Made by a program: the position numbers and the translations under genes. The notes under the pieces were generated by a model. The model made no database searches. It was not told where the DNA came from and saw only the letters and a list, made by a program, of their open reading frames with translations. Below, one piece after another: positions 6,517 to 12,478 of a stretch of 12,478 nt of DNA. Numbering within the stretch: position 1 is the first letter of the stretch; every line of letters starts with the position of its first letter. The stretch is from Oscillospiraceae bacterium (lineage in GTDB: Bacteria; Bacillota; Clostridia; Oscillospirales; Oscillospiraceae): positions 1-12,478 of the forward strand of contig JAKSQI010000034.1 of the NCBI GenBank assembly GCA_024404215.1, written 5' to 3'.

Positions 6517-6566
6517 GCCCCCTTTTTCTTGATTTATACTTTTTTGTATATAATGGAAAAGGGGGC
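6517..6566 (+). promoter_or_regulatory. MATE promoter region enclosed by a 10-bp inverted repeat
   Basis: GCCCCCTTTT (6517-6526) and AAAAGGGGGC (6557-6566) are perfect complements about 30 bases apart. Between them lie TATAAT at 6549-6554 (a good -10), TTGATT at 6529-6534 (a -35-like box, spacing only 14), and the dyad TATAC/GTATA (6535-6539, 6546-6550). Transcription would start near 6561, inside the right arm. The unusual -35 spacing suggests that an activator is needed. The repeat could be a LysR operator, or the stem of a poor terminator for the lysR transcript; there is no T run after it. Confidence 0.5.
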
Positions 6567-6572
6567 CTTTGC

Positions 6573-7958
6573 ATGAAGGAGACCGTATGCCATCACATAA
6601 CAGAGGAAAGTGCTGTGAGCTGTCCCCACCATGCCAGCACACAGCGGCTGATGACGGAAGGACCGATTTTACCCCAACTTTTGCGATATATGTTTCCGCT
6701 TTTGATGACACAGCTTTTACAGCAGCTGTATACTATGGCAGATGCTGCGATGCTGGGCCACTGCATCGGTTCGGAGGCGCTTGCCGCACAGGGAACAACA
6801 TCCTTACTTCTTAGTGTGATAGTGAATTTCTTTGTCGGTCTATCTGCCGGCATGAGCATTATTCTAGGGCACCTCTACGGACACGGAGATAAGGCAGAGC
6901 TAAAACAGGCAATAAAAACATGCATGACACTCAGTGTGCTGGCCGGACTGTTTTTTACCGGGGTTGGTCTTGCCGGGACCGGTGCGTTTCTCAGATATTT
7001 GAAAACACCACCCGAGATTATGCTTATGGCCAGGGATTATCTGCGCATATGCTTTTGGGGAATGCTGCCTCAATTGGTGTATAATGTTGCCGCTGCGGTA
7101 CTGCGTGCCCTTGGCAATACTCGTACACCCTTGGCTGTCCTGCTTTGTTCTGCCGGATTAAATGTCCTTTTAAATCTTTTGTTTTTAGTTGGCCTGGACA
7201 TGGGAATACGAGGTGCTGCTTTAGCGACTTTGATATCTCAAATCATAGCAATGCTGCTGGTTGTGGCAAAACTCTGCTCCATGGAAGAAGAGTTTAGGCT
7301 GGATGGGTTAGCGCTGAATCGTTTGTATTTGAGAGAGAGCGCGGCAAAGGGATTGCCTGCCGGATTGCAAGCCGTTTTTATGAGCATTTCTTCCCTTGTG
7401 CTTCAAACCTACATTAATTCCTTCGGGCCTGATGCCATGGCCGGAATGACGGTTTATGCGCGCATTGAGGGATTTCTGTACTACCCTTTATTTGCTTTTG
7501 GACTGGCACTGACTGCCTTTATAAGTCAAAACGAAGGGGCCGGGAAACTGAAACGAGTTTTTCAAGGACTGAGGATAGGAATGAAGCTATCTGTGGGGGG
7601 ATGCCTGGTCCTTAGCGGGATATTGGTTTTTACTTCCCGCTGGCTGGTCTTTCTTTTTACCCGGGATGCCGGTGTCATTGAAAATGCATTAGAAGCCATT
7701 TATTGGAACTATCCGTTTTATTTCATGTTTGCTATTAATCAAATGCTGATTGGCGCCATACGCGGGCTTGGGAATACTACATATCCAATGTTTGGGTCTT
7801 TGTGTTCATATTGTGTTTTTCGAGTGCTTTGGTGTGCCATCCTTATACCGATTCTACATACCATGAGAGTTGTGTATTGGTCCTATGATATCAGTTGGGT
7901 CATTTTGATTGCCCTTTTGGCTCCGCGCCTTTACAGGTATAGATCAAGAGAAGCTTGA
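6573..7958 (+). CDS. MATE-family multidrug/cation efflux pump
   Basis: 461 residues with about 12 hydrophobic segments, the MATE fold of two six-helix bundles. TEGPILPQLLRYMFPLLMTQLLQQLYTMADAAMLGHCIG (part, from residue 28) is the family's N-terminal signature, and YVMFAIN/GAIRGLGNTTYPM-like motifs occur in the second half. MATE pumps expel drugs or metabolites using Na+ or H+. The start is uncertain. The ATG at 6573 has only AGGGGG as a possible ribosome-binding site and gives an unusual 26-residue polar head with several His and Cys. A GTG at 6615 follows AGAGGAAA and gives a 447-residue protein. The ATG at 6651 (MTEGPI) is the start usual for the family but lacks a good ribosome-binding site. 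The gene ends at a strong bidirectional terminator. Likely partner of the LysR regulator upstream. Confidence 0.92.
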   Translation: MKETVCHHITEESAVSCPHHASTQRLMTEGPILPQLLRYMFPLLMTQLLQQLYTMADAAMLGHCIGSEALAAQGTTSLLLSVIVNFFVGLSAGMSIILGHLYGHGDKAELKQAIKTCMTLSVLAGLFFTGVGLAGTGAFLRYLKTPPEIMLMARDYLRICFWGMLPQLVYNVAAAVLRALGNTRTPLAVLLCSAGLNVLLNLLFLVGLDMGIRGAALATLISQIIAMLLVVAKLCSMEEEFRLDGLALNRLYLRESAAKGLPAGLQAVFMSISSLVLQTYINSFGPDAMAGMTVYARIEGFLYYPLFAFGLALTAFISQNEGAGKLKRVFQGLRIGMKLSVGGCLVLSGILVFTSRWLVFLFTRDAGVIENALEAIYWNYPFYFMFAINQMLIGAIRGLGNTTYPMFGSLCSYCVFRVLWCAILIPILHTMRVVYWSYDISWVILIALLAPRLYRYRSREA

Positions 7959-7960
7959 TG

Positions 7961-8011
7961 ACAGCAAAAAGGTGCTGCAAAGCATTAAGCTTTGCAGCAC
8001 CTTTTTGCTGT
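7961..8011. terminator. bidirectional Rho-independent terminator
   Basis: A perfect 23-bp stem (7961-7983 with 7989-8011) around the loop ATTAA. The GC-rich core GGTGCTGC/GCAGCACC is flanked by an A run on the 5' arm and a T run on the 3' arm, so the hairpin works on both strands. It lies between the convergent MATE and sstT stop codons, starting 3 bases after one and ending 12 bases before the other. Confidence 0.95.
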
Positions 8012-8023
8012 AAATCAAATCAA

Positions 8024-9262
8024 TTATTCGTCGCGGCCCAAAAAACGCATGGGTTCACCCCGCTTGGCGCGGTCGTGGTATTCAGCAGTGGCAGCAAACA
8101 TAACATCACCGCTGGAGTTCAGGGCGGTTTCAACGGAGTCCTGAACAACACCGATAATGAAGCCAACAGTAACCACCTGCATGGCAATATCGTTGCTGAT
8201 ACCGAACAGGGAGCAGGCCATGGGAATCAGCAGCAGAGAGCCACCGGCAACGCCGGAGGCACCGCAGGCGCCGATGGTGGCCAGCAGACTCAGGAGAATG
8301 GCAGAAGCAAAGTCAATGTGATAGCCAAGGCTGTGGGCGGCAGCCAGAGTCATAACCGTGATGGTTATGGCAGCGCCGTCCATGTTAATGGTAGCACCCA
8401 AAGGGATAGAAACAGAGTAGAAGTCCTTATCTAAACCCAGGTTTTCACAAAGGGTCATGTTAACGGGAATGTTGGCAGCCGAGCTTCTGGTAAAGAAGGC
8501 TGTGAGTCCAGAATCCTTTAGACAGCGCAGAACCAAGGGATAGGGATTGCGGCGCAGGAAGAGGAAAGAAATCAGCGGGTCAACAATCAGGGCAACGGCC
8601 AGCATGGAACCAACCAGAACTGCCAGCAGCTTGCCGTAATCGGTGAAGATGGCCAGACCGCTTTCGCCAACTGCATCGTAAACAAGCCCCAGAATACCGA
8701 AGGGAGCCAGGCTGATGATACCGCGAACGGCTGTGCTGACCACATCGGACAGCTCCTGGAAAACCAAACGAGTCTGAGGAGAGGCACATTTCTTCAGGCC
8801 CACGCCGAAAATAATGGCCCAGAAGAGAATGCCGATGTAGTTGGCATTGGCCAGAGAGGTGACAGGATTGGTAACCATATTGGTAATCAGGTTGGTCAAA
8901 ACCTCACCAATACTGCCGGGAGGGGTGTTCTCAGCAGCGACTACATCCAAAGTCATGGTAACCGGGAAGGCAAAGCTGGCCAAAACGGCGATGACAGCAG
9001 CCAAAAAAGTACTGAGCATGTAAAGAATAATGACGGTACGGAAACGACCGCCGATATTACCGGAGGCGTTAGCCAGAGCGCTCATGACTAGTACAAAAAC
9101 CAAAACGGGGGCGACGGCTTTCAAGGCACCGACGAAGACCTTACCCAAAAGGGATATGACGGAAAGGCCAGGAGCCAGAAGGCCAAGAACAGCGCCAATA
9201 ATCAAGCCGCAGAGAATACGAAAAATCAAAGGGATGCCGTTCCATTTTTTTACGATTGACAT
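8024..9262 (-). CDS. sstT: Na+/serine-threonine symporter SstT
   Basis: 412 residues from the ATG at 9262, a polytopic inner-membrane importer of serine and threonine coupled to Na+. It matches E. coli SstT along its whole length: LLGKVFVGALKAVAPVL near the start, RSSAANIPVNM at 259-269, SIPLGATINMDGAAITITV from 285, CGASGVAGGSLLLIP, and FGISNDIAMQVVTVGFIIGVVQDS. E. coli SstT has NMAGAA where this has NMDGAA; the Asp form is the commoner one in the wider glutamate/SstT transporter family. I chose 9262 because AGGAGG (9269-9274) lies 6 bases before this ATG on the minus strand; the upstream in-frame GTG at 9280 lies beyond that site. It has its own promoter and converges on the MATE gene. Confidence 0.96.
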   Translation of the reverse strand: MSIVKKWNGIPLIFRILCGLIIGAVLGLLAPGLSVISLLGKVFVGALKAVAPVLVFVLVMSALANASGNIGGRFRTVIILYMLSTFLAAVIAVLASFAFPVTMTLDVVAAENTPPGSIGEVLTNLITNMVTNPVTSLANANYIGILFWAIIFGVGLKKCASPQTRLVFQELSDVVSTAVRGIISLAPFGILGLVYDAVGESGLAIFTDYGKLLAVLVGSMLAVALIVDPLISFLFLRRNPYPLVLRCLKDSGLTAFFTRSSAANIPVNMTLCENLGLDKDFYSVSIPLGATINMDGAAITITVMTLAAAHSLGYHIDFASAILLSLLATIGACGASGVAGGSLLLIPMACSLFGISNDIAMQVVTVGFIIGVVQDSVETALNSSGDVMFAATAEYHDRAKRGEPMRFLGRDE

Positions 9263-9291
9263 GTGAATCCTCCTATACACTTAGTACAGGT

Positions 9292-9320
9292 ATCATACAG
9301 GATTGACACATTTTTGACAA
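9292..9320 (-). promoter_or_regulatory. sigma-A-type promoter of sstT
   Basis: On the minus strand, TTGTCA (9315-9320) and TATGAT (9292-9297) are separated by exactly 17 bases. The predicted start near 9285 leaves a short leader that contains the AGGAGG of sstT. The -35 box overlaps a direct repeat TTGACA-N5-TTGACA read on the plus strand (9303-9308 and 9314-9319), so any factor binding there would affect sstT. Confidence 0.7.
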
Positions 9321-9402
9321 GTCTTGGCAGAGATTTTGGACGATTTTGTTGCAAAAGTTCGGCTGCCCGGTTACACTGATGCCAGGAAAGACAGGTGATA
9401 TC

Positions 9403-11610
9403 ATGATTATTCCTACCATGGGAATGAATAACTGTGGCGGACGTTGCCTTTTATATGCCCATGTGGAAAAGGGTCGGGTAGAGAAGCTGACAACGGACAC
9501 CTCCGCGGGCAACCCTAAATGCCCTCCATTGACGGCCTGTGCCCGGGGCCTAAACTATCACAAAACCTATCTGGATGAGGCTAAGCGTCTGCTGCATCCT
9601 CTGATTCGTGTGGGGGAGCGGGGAGAAGGCCGCTTTCGCCAGGCCAGCTGGGAGGAAGCACTGGACTTGATAACAAGGCAATGGATTCGCATTCGGGATG
9701 CCTATGGGCCGGAATCCCGTTATGTGCATTACGGCTGGGGAGTCAGCGGGGTTATTACCCCCATTGATTTGGCTAAGCATCTGCTGGCTTTGGATGGCGG
9801 CTATTTGGGCTACTATAACTCCTACAGCAATGCCTGCATTGCCTATACAACCTCCTATCTTTACGGAACAAGCCTCTGCGGCAACAGCTTTGAAGACCTG
9901 CTCCATTCCTCATTGATTATTCTTTGGGGGCACAATCCCGCAGAAATCCGCTTTGACAGCTTGATGTTTTATCTGAGGCTGGCGCAAAAGCAGGGGATAC
10001 CCATTGTATGTGTGGACCCCAGGTACAGTGATACCGCCCGGCAGCTAAAGGCGGAATGGCTGCCCATCCGTCCTACCTCCGATTCGGCTGTGATGGATGC
10101 CATGGCCTATGTAATGCTGGAGGAGGAGCTTTACGACAGACAGTTTATTGAAAGCTACTGTCAAGGCTTTACCCATGAAACCATGCCTGAAGGCTATGAA
10201 GGGGAGGAGGATTATTTTTCTTACCTTCAAGGCCTTCGGGACGGTTTGGCCAAAACACCGGAATGGGCGGCGGCCATTTCCGGACTGCCTGCCGATGCCA
10301 TTCGCTCTCTGGCCCGACGCTATGCTATGGCCCCTGCGGCGGCTTTGCTGCCGGGCTATGGTCCCCAGCGGAATGGAAACGGGGAACAGACTACCCGCGG
10401 TGCCATTATGCTGGCCTGCCTTACCGGCAATGTGGGCAAAGCAGGGGGCAGCTCCGGCAGTGGCTCCTGGCGTCCCATGCCGCCCATGCCCCACTTTGAA
10501 AAGGCAGCCAATCCCTATCCAGGCAAGATTCCGGTCTATGCCTGGACCAAGGCTCTGGAACAGGGGATGGGCATGGGGGCAGAAGCCGGGGTTATCGGCG
10601 TGGATGCCCTGTCGGCGGATATCAAAATGATTGTGAATCTGGGGGGCAATGCTCTTATCAACCAGCATGGGGATATCAACCGCACTGCTGCCCTGCTGAA
10701 GGATGAAAGCCGGTGCGAATTCATCCTCTGCAGTGATGTGTTCCTGACCCCCAGCGCCCGCTTTGCCGATGTGGTGCTGCCGGCGGTTTCCTTCCTGGAA
10801 ACCAACAATATGGTCACCCCTTGGGTTGCCGGGGAGTTTTTCGGCGCCGTTAACAAGGTTGTGGAGCCTTTGGGGGAGTGCCGCCATGAATATGACTGGC
10901 TGAAGGAAATTGCCCGTCGCTTAGGGCTTGAGCAGGCCTTTACCCAAGGGCATGAGACGGTAGAAGACTGGCTGGAGACCTGCTATGAAAAACTGAAACG
11001 GCAGGTGCCGGAGCTGCCCGCCTATGAGGATTTCAAGAGGGCAGGGGTCTATCGGTATGAAAACACGCTCTGTCACGTGGCTTTTGCGAAGGAAATTGCC
11101 GACCCGGCTCACTATCCCTTCCCGACACCTTCCGGTAAAATTGAAATATTTTCACCAACCCTGTTTGAAAGGGGAAAACCGGATGTGATTCCCGGTATCC
11201 CCAGGTATGTACCGTCGGACGAGGGAGTTGAGCCCGGCCCCTACCCTTTGCAGCTGGTGGGCTATCATACCAAGCGCCGTTGTCACTCCATCCACGATAA
11301 CAACCCGGACATGGAGGCTTTAGATCCCCAGCGGGTGCATCTGCATCCTGCAGATGCGGAGGCCCGTGGAATTCACGACGGAGATTTGGTGCTGGTATTC
11401 AATCAGCGCGGCACTATGCGCCTGTCGGCTAAAGTAACCGAAGGGGTGATGCCCGGCGTGGCCGCAATAGCCCAGGGGGCCTGGTATACACCGGATGAGA
11501 AGGGAATTGATAGCCGGGGGAACATCAATGTTTTAGCAAGCCAGGCTTTGACGCCGCTGGCCTTCGGCAATGCCCAGCATACCATTCGGGGGGACATCCG
11601 GCTGGCCTAG
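9403..11610 (+). CDS. DmsA-like molybdopterin oxidoreductase (DMSO reductase family, catalytic subunit)
   Basis: 735 residues from the ATG at 9403 (AGG at 9393-9395). It aligns with E. coli DmsA throughout: CGGRC near the start, AKTPEWAAAISGLPADAIRSLAR and GYGPQRNGNGEQTTRGA in the middle, INQHGDINRT, and a C-terminal MGD-binding domain (YPLQLVGYHTKRRCHSIH). It should bind bis-MGD and one [4Fe-4S] cluster. Cluster ligands seen are Cys11, Cys15 and Cys46; the position four residues before Cys11, where DmsA has Cys and NarG has His, is Gly7. Ser142 in YSNAC aligns with the Mo-ligand Ser of DmsA. There is no twin-arginine signal, so the enzyme should be cytoplasmic. No FeS subunit, membrane anchor or chaperone gene is in view. 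The substrate is unknown; a reductase of an S- or N-oxide or an organic electron acceptor is possible. An open frame extends upstream to 9346 without a convincing start. Confidence 0.9.
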   Translation: MIIPTMGMNNCGGRCLLYAHVEKGRVEKLTTDTSAGNPKCPPLTACARGLNYHKTYLDEAKRLLHPLIRVGERGEGRFRQASWEEALDLITRQWIRIRDAYGPESRYVHYGWGVSGVITPIDLAKHLLALDGGYLGYYNSYSNACIAYTTSYLYGTSLCGNSFEDLLHSSLIILWGHNPAEIRFDSLMFYLRLAQKQGIPIVCVDPRYSDTARQLKAEWLPIRPTSDSAVMDAMAYVMLEEELYDRQFIESYCQGFTHETMPEGYEGEEDYFSYLQGLRDGLAKTPEWAAAISGLPADAIRSLARRYAMAPAAALLPGYGPQRNGNGEQTTRGAIMLACLTGNVGKAGGSSGSGSWRPMPPMPHFEKAANPYPGKIPVYAWTKALEQGMGMGAEAGVIGVDALSADIKMIVNLGGNALINQHGDINRTAALLKDESRCEFILCSDVFLTPSARFADVVLPAVSFLETNNMVTPWVAGEFFGAVNKVVEPLGECRHEYDWLKEIARRLGLEQAFTQGHETVEDWLETCYEKLKRQVPELPAYEDFKRAGVYRYENTLCHVAFAKEIADPAHYPFPTPSGKIEIFSPTLFERGKPDVIPGIPRYVPSDEGVEPGPYPLQLVGYHTKRRCHSIHDNNPDMEALDPQRVHLHPADAEARGIHDGDLVLVFNQRGTMRLSAKVTEGVMPGVAAIAQGAWYTPDEKGIDSRGNINVLASQALTPLAFGNAQHTIRGDIRLA

Positions 11611-11615
11611 GTATT

Positions 11616-11681
11616 ATTCGTCAAATTTGTCAACAAATCGTACTATTTTTTGGGAATTCGTCAGTTTTCTCATTCTTGACG
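11616..11681. promoter_or_regulatory. cluster of CGTCA/TTGAC boxes upstream of the URO-D-like gene
   Basis: ATTCGTCA occurs at 11616-11623 and 11656-11663. ATTTGT-CA-ACAAAT (11625-11638) is a perfect 6-bp dyad containing TTGTCAA. TTGACG (11676-11681), which serves as the -35 box, is the inverse complement of CGTCAA (11619-11624). Such repetition over 66 bases suggests regulator-binding sites before the promoter; the regulator is unknown. Confidence 0.35.
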
Positions 11682-11705
11682 GAAGGGAGAAGAATATGGT
11701 ATTCT
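11676..11705 (+). promoter_or_regulatory. promoter of the URO-D-like gene
   Basis: TTGACG (11676-11681) and TATTCT (11700-11705) are 18 bases apart. Transcription would start near 11712, leaving a leader of about 73 bases. That leader contains a small stem with a C(TTCG)G tetraloop (stem 11738-11742 with 11747-11751, including one wobble pair) before the AGGAGG at 11771-11776. The hairpin may stabilise the mRNA. Confidence 0.55.
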
Positions 11706-11784
11706 AAAATAGCGTTTGTAAGCAAATGAGATATGTTTGGGCTTCGGCCTACAGAAGAATTATTACTCCAAGGAGGACATTTTA

Positions 11785-12478
11785 ATGGTAGCAAAATTTG
11801 ATCCCAAAGAACTGGAAATGAAGGAGTCCGTTGTTTTCGGTACCCCTATCAAACTGCCCAGCTATCCCTTGAACCAGCACGATGCTTTCAAGGCTCTGCA
11901 GAACGGTGAGCCCTGGTGGATGCTGTATCAGGCTTCTGACACCACCGTATTCAACCCTGACATCATTCCCGATGTTATTGCCCGTGCTTTCGTATTTGAG
12001 GCTTCCATGCCCAAGTACTTCCACCTGGAGATGAAGGGCGGTAAGGACATGTTCGGCATTGACTGGGAATATGTTGAGCAGGTTGGCGGTTCCATGGTTC
12101 GTCCCGGTATCCCCTTCATGGAGGATGCTGACGAGTGGTACGACAAGGTTGTATGGCCCGATGTTGATTCTTGGGATTGGGAAGGCTGCGCTGCCAGAAA
12201 CAGAGGCGGCTATCTGCAGGAAACCAATTTCAACCAGCTGTGGTTCTTCTCCGGCTACTTTGAGCGTCTGATTGCCATGATGGAGTTTGAGAACGCTCTG
12301 ATGGCAACCTTTGATGAAGATTATCAGGAAGATGTTACCGCTTTCTTTACCAAGCTGACCGACCTCTACATTGATATCTTTGATCACATCTTCAAGTATT
12401 TCCCTGAAGTTAATGCGGTCTTCTTCCACGATGACTGGGGCTCTCAGCAGGAAACCTTCTTCTCTCCCGCACTGGTGG
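11785..12478 (+). CDS. URO-D/MtaA-CmuA-like methyltransferase-family protein, 5' part
   Basis: 231 codons are visible and the gene runs off the window. The start is clear: AGGAGG at 11771-11776, 8 bases before the ATG. The protein begins MVAKFDPKELEMKES, and segments GGKDMFGIDWEYVEQVGGSM, PGIPFMEDADEWYDKV and FFHDDWGSQQETFFSP are typical of the uroporphyrinogen-decarboxylase superfamily, in particular the anaerobic subgroup that includes corrinoid-dependent methyltransferases. No signal peptide or Tat motif is present, so it is cytoplasmic. Codon choice is strongly biased (CTG, GGT, GCT, AAG, TTC, CCC), unlike its neighbours, pointing to high expression. It lies 174 bases after the molybdoenzyme with its own promoter. 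True haem-pathway HemE is unlikely given the sequence type. Corrinoid or activating partners would lie downstream, out of view. Confidence 0.8.
   Translation, partial: MVAKFDPKELEMKESVVFGTPIKLPSYPLNQHDAFKALQNGEPWWMLYQASDTTVFNPDIIPDVIARAFVFEASMPKYFHLEMKGGKDMFGIDWEYVEQVGGSMVRPGIPFMEDADEWYDKVVWPDVDSWDWEGCAARNRGGYLQETNFNQLWFFSGYFERLIAMMEFENALMATFDEDYQEDVTAFFTKLTDLYIDIFDHIFKYFPEVNAVFFHDDWGSQQETFFSPALV

Noticed and set aside
7955..8434. 159-codon plus-strand open frame overlapping the MATE stop
   Set aside because: It runs antisense through the 3' end of sstT and its first part is the terminator hairpin. The composition is that of a reverse shadow of a conserved transporter.
9263..9280. SstT start at the GTG at 9280
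   Set aside because: The AGGAGG site lies inside this extension and is ideally placed for the ATG at 9262.
1303..9310. Shared octamer TTGACACA at 1513-1520 and 9303-9310 as copies of one repeat
   Set aside because: The flanks differ completely and the second copy has no palindromic partner or ACCGTCCC core; an 8-mer containing the -35 consensus can recur by chance.
9346..9402. Extension of the molybdoenzyme to a TTG at 9346, or to an ATG at 9379
   Set aside because: No ribosome-binding site precedes either, and the added residues contain no twin-arginine signal. The ATG at 9403 fits the family start better. The added Cys in this stretch is too far from the cluster motif.
10045..10887. 280-codon minus-strand open frame
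   Set aside because: Lies wholly inside the DmsA-like gene on the opposite strand. The sense frame matches a known family across the whole stretch; the antisense product matches nothing.
11782..12429. 215-codon minus-strand open frame
   Set aside because: It is antisense to the URO-D-like gene, which has a clear ribosome-binding site, promoter and family motifs. The strong codon bias of the sense gene explains the absence of stops.
1..12478. CRISPR array, tRNA or rRNA genes, or an intact insertion sequence
   Set aside because: No regularly spaced direct repeats, cloverleaf-like sequence, ribosomal RNA signature or transposase reading frame was seen on either strand.

Overview
The window looks like a chromosomal segment of an anaerobic Gram-positive member of the Bacillota, most likely class Clostridia. 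The basis is a class B-type sortase, strong AGGAGG ribosome-binding sites, small membrane proteins of the DUF3784 and DUF6512 type, a MATE pump next to a LysR regulator, and a DMSO-reductase-family molybdoenzyme followed by a uroporphyrinogen-decarboxylase-like (MtaA/CmuA-type) gene. I cannot name a species. No tRNA, rRNA, CRISPR array or intact transposase is visible.

Region 1 (1-1430) is AT-rich compared with the rest. It holds a BRO-N/Fic fusion protein, a possible gene remnant, and a small DUF3784-type membrane protein. Region 2 (1431-1692) has no full gene but is dense in secondary structure: a REP-like palindrome with an ACCGTCCC core, a probable terminator, a tiny possible leader ORF, and a strong inverted repeat that overlaps a tandem 11-nt repeat. 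It coincides with the change in base composition.

Region 3 (1693-7958) is a run of plus-strand genes: a GNAT acetyltransferase, then after a GC-rich hairpin a tightly packed set (nitroreductase, DUF6512 membrane protein, cation diffusion facilitator, sortase B), then a LysR regulator and a MATE efflux pump. The MATE gene has its own promoter-like region enclosed by a 10-bp inverted repeat. A perfect 23-bp-stem bidirectional terminator separates it from the convergent sstT.

Region 4 (8024-12478) holds sstT on the minus strand (Na+/serine-threonine symporter, with a good promoter), then a divergent plus-strand DmsA-like molybdopterin oxidoreductase without a Tat signal and without electron-transfer partner genes in view, then the 5' part of a URO-D/MtaA-like gene with its own promoter, an mRNA leader and a codon bias suggesting high expression. 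The last two suggest anaerobic redox and C1-type metabolism, but nothing in the window proves a shared pathway.

Most genes belong to recognisable families. The parts least explained are the Fic fusion, the structured region at 1431-1692, and the orphan cytoplasmic molybdoenzyme that lacks one of the usual cluster cysteines.
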